The notes under the pieces were generated by a model. The model ran no database searches and had not been told where the DNA came from. It saw only the letters and a program-made list of their open reading frames with translations. This document shows positions 61,826 through 64,000 of a stretch of 64,000 nucleotides of DNA, in pieces. The translations under genes and the position numbers were made by a program. Positions within the stretch are counted from its first letter, which is position 1. Each line of letters starts with the position of its first letter. Source of the stretch: Gammaproteobacteria bacterium (lineage in GTDB: Bacteria; Pseudomonadota; Gammaproteobacteria; Steroidobacterales; Steroidobacteraceae); assembly GCA_016707425.1 (NCBI GenBank), contig JADJHU010000006.1, forward strand, positions 1-64,000. Direction: 5' to 3'.

Positions 61826-64000
61826 ATGCGGATGGACAAGCTCACGACCAAGTTCCAGACGGCGCTCGCCGATGCCCAGTCGCTCGCAGTCGGTCGGGAC
61901 AACCAGTTCCTGGAGCCGGCTCATGTCCTGCTCGCGCTCCTCGACCAGCAGGGCGGCACGGTGCGGCCCCTCCTCACGAAGGCGGGTGCCAATGTCGCGA
62001 AGCTTCGCACCGAGCTCGGGCAGGCAATCGAGCGGCTGCCCAAGGTCGAAGGGACGCCCGGCGAGGTCCATGTCTCGAACGATCTCGGACGGCTCCTGAA
62101 TGTCACCGACAAGCTCGCGCAGGGCCGTGGCGACCAGTTCGTCTCGAGCGAGCTCTTCGTGCTCGCGGCCTTCGAGGACCGCGGCACGCTGGCGAAGCTC
62201 CTCAAGGACTGCGGTGCGCAGCGCGCCGCGATCGAGAAGGCCATCGACGAGGTGCGCGGGGGCGAGAGCGTGCAGGACGCGGGTGCCGAGGAGCAGCGCG
62301 GGGCGCTCGAGAAGTTCACCATCGATCTCACGAAGCGCGCGAGCGACGGCAAGCTCGACCCGGTCATCGGCCGCGACGACGAGATCCGCCGCACCATCCA
62401 GGTGCTGCAGCGGCGCACCAAGAACAATCCGGTGCTGATCGGCGAACCGGGCGTCGGCAAGACTGCCATCGTCGAGGGTCTCGCGCAGCGCATCATCAAC
62501 GGCGAGGTGCCCGAGGGTCTGAAGGGCAAACGTATGCTTGCCCTCGACATGGGCGCGCTCATCGCCGGGGCCAAGTTCCGCGGCGAGTTCGAGGAGCGCC
62601 TGAAAGGCGTGCTCAACGACCTCGCCAAGCAGGAGGGCCAGGTCATCCTCTTCGTCGACGAGCTGCACACCATGGTCGGTGCCGGCAAGGCCGAGGGTGC
62701 CATGGACGCGGGCAATATGCTCAAGCCGGCGCTCGCGCGCGGCGAGCTGCACTGCGTCGGTGCCACGACGCTCGACGAGTACCGCAAGTACATCGAGAAG
62801 GACGCGGCCCTCGAGCGCCGCTTCCAGAAGGTGCTGGTGAACGAGCCGTCGGTGGAAGACACCATCGCGATTCTCCGCGGACTCCAGGAGCGCTACGAGA
62901 TCCACCACCAGGTCGAGATCACCGATCCGGCGATCGTGGCCGCGGCGACGCTCTCGCACCGCTACATCACCGACCGCCAGCTCCCCGACAAGGCGATCGA
63001 CCTCATCGACGAGGCTGCCGCGCGCATCCGCATGGAGATCGACTCCAAGCCCGAGCCGCTCGATCGCCTCGAGCGGCGCATCATCCAGCTGAAGATCGAG
63101 CAGGAGGCGCTCAGGAAGGAAACGGACGAGGCTTCGAAGAAGCGCCTCGCGACACTGCAGGAGAGTCTGCGCACGCTCGAAAAGGAATACGCCGACCTCG
63201 AGGAAGTCTGGAAGGCGGAGAAGGCGCAGCTCCAGGGTGCCGCACACATCAAGGAGGATCTCGAGCGTTCCAAGCTCGAGCTGGACGCCGCGCGGCGCGC
63301 GGGCGACCTCGGCCGGATGGCCGAGCTGCAGTACGGCAGGATTCCCGAGCTCGAGAAGCGTCTTGCCCAGGCGCAGGCTGCGGAAGTACAGGAGACGCAG
63401 CTCGTTCGCAACAAGGTCACGGACGAAGAGATTGCCGAAGTCGTCTCCAAGTGGACCGGGATTCCGGTCTCGAAGATGCTCGAGGGCGAGAAGGAAAAAC
63501 TCCTGCGCATGGAGGAGGCGCTTTCGCGGCGCGTCGTCGGGCAGGGGGAGGCGGTGCGCATCGTCTCGAACGCCATCCGCCGCTCGCGTGCGGGGCTTGC
63601 GGATCCGCGCCGCCCGAATGGCTCGTTCCTGTTCCTCGGACCGACGGGCGTCGGCAAGACCGAGCTCTGCAAGGCGCTTGCGGAGTTCCTCTTCGACACC
63701 GAGGACGCGATGGTGCGCATCGACATGTCGGAGTTCATGGAGAAGCACTCGGTGGCCCGCCTGATCGGCGCGCCGCCGGGGTATGTCGGCTACGAGGAAG
63801 GCGGCTATCTCACGGAGGCCGTGCGTCGCCGGCCCTACGCGGTGATCCTGCTCGACGAGGTCGAGAAGGCACATCCCGACGTCTTCAATGTCCTGCTGCA
63901 GGTGCTCGACGACGGTCGGCTCACCGACGGGCAGGGGCGCACGGTGGACTTCCGCAATACCGTGCTCATCATGACTTCGAACCTCGGCTCGCAGGTGATC
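61826..64000 (+). CDS. clpB: ATP-dependent disaggregase ClpB, 3' end beyond the window
   Basis: ClpB works with DnaK to pull proteins out of aggregates. The start MRMDKLTTKFQTALADAQSLAV and the N domain are complete. The first AAA+ domain (Walker A GEPGVGKTAIVEGLAQRI; Walker B ILFVDELHTMVGAG) follows. The long middle coiled-coil (about residues 405-525, EQEALRKETDEASKKRL) sets ClpB apart from ClpA and ClpC. The second AAA+ domain has Walker A GPTGVGKTELCKALAEF and is open at the window edge, after MTSNLGSQVI (residue 725). ATG 61832 is an alternative start two codons later. Confidence 0.96.
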   Translation, partial: MRMDKLTTKFQTALADAQSLAVGRDNQFLEPAHVLLALLDQQGGTVRPLLTKAGANVAKLRTELGQAIERLPKVEGTPGEVHVSNDLGRLLNVTDKLAQGRGDQFVSSELFVLAAFEDRGTLAKLLKDCGAQRAAIEKAIDEVRGGESVQDAGAEEQRGALEKFTIDLTKRASDGKLDPVIGRDDEIRRTIQVLQRRTKNNPVLIGEPGVGKTAIVEGLAQRIINGEVPEGLKGKRMLALDMGALIAGAKFRGEFEERLKGVLNDLAKQEGQVILFVDELHTMVGAGKAEGAMDAGNMLKPALARGELHCVGATTLDEYRKYIEKDAALERRFQKVLVNEPSVEDTIAILRGLQERYEIHHQVEITDPAIVAAATLSHRYITDRQLPDKAIDLIDEAAARIRMEIDSKPEPLDRLERRIIQLKIEQEALRKETDEASKKRLATLQESLRTLEKEYADLEEVWKAEKAQLQGAAHIKEDLERSKLELDAARRAGDLGRMAELQYGRIPELEKRLAQAQAAEVQETQLVRNKVTDEEIAEVVSKWTGIPVSKMLEGEKEKLLRMEEALSRRVVGQGEAVRIVSNAIRRSRAGLADPRRPNGSFLFLGPTGVGKTELCKALAEFLFDTEDAMVRIDMSEFMEKHSVARLIGAPPGYVGYEEGGYLTEAVRRRPYAVILLDEVEKAHPDVFNVLLQVLDDGRLTDGQGRTVDFRNTVLIMTSNLGSQVI

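Overview
The window is visibly G+C-rich DNA, almost wall to wall with housekeeping genes. The gene content and order point to a gammaproteobacterium on the Xanthomonadales/Nevskiales side. The evidence is: lpt-kds-rpoN-hpf-rapZ; degS/petABC/sspAB; lpoA-yraN beside rsmI-rnpB; a complete mra/dcw division cluster; lpxC-dciA-M23 peptidase-secA-mutT; pilABCD-coaE-zapD-yacG; pilRS beside sucCD; and nadE-bamD-rluD-pgeF-clpB. The organism is inferred from synteny only. There are no tRNA or rRNA genes, no insertion sequences and no CRISPR array that I can support.

Layout. 1-6944 (minus): a long operon read from kdsD through kdsC, lptC, lptA, lptB, rpoN, hpf and rapZ to mgtE, covering Kdo synthesis, LPS transport, sigma-54, ribosome hibernation, envelope-precursor control and Mg2+ transport. 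The nitrogen-PTS genes usual in this neighbourhood (ptsN, hprK, HPr, EI) are absent. 6969-13680: ibaG and murA, then degS back to back with the bc1 complex operon petABC, then sspA and sspB. 13686-17287: lpoA and yraN (minus) opposite rsmI and the RNase P RNA gene. 17498-36372: an intact dcw cluster (mraZ to ftsZ, then lpxC) with a near-consensus promoter and a three-repeat MraZ operator; most genes overlap by 1-8 bases. 36377-41272: dciA (minus), a c-di-GMP-I (GEMM) riboswitch ahead of an M23 peptidase, then secA and mutT. 41296-45634: a hypothetical gene, a prolyl-oligopeptidase-like lipoprotein, and the minus genes tpm, yacG and zapD. 45681-54257: coaE, pilD, pilC, pilB, pilA, pilR and pilS, all minus; pilA has a consensus sigma-54 promoter and a candidate activator site. 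54360-end: sucC, sucD, nadE, bamD (minus), rluD, pgeF, a ZIP-family transporter, and clpB behind a sigma-32-like promoter.

How it fits together. Most of the window builds the envelope: peptidoglycan precursors (mur genes, mraY, ddl), the divisome (ftsL/I/W/Q/A/Z), LPS (lpxC, kds, lpt), secretion (secA), outer-membrane assembly (bamD, lpoA) and type IV pili. Two regulatory layers can be read from the DNA: sigma-54/PilR on pilA, with rpoN also in the window, and c-di-GMP on the M23 peptidase.

Four genes (mgtE, lptB, zapD, sucD) need a one- or two-base frame correction to give family-length proteins. At least lptB and sucD are shifted inside G runs. I read these as sequence or assembly indels unless shown otherwise. 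After correction, sucD carries a striking 86-residue Arg/Ala/Lys/Pro tail.
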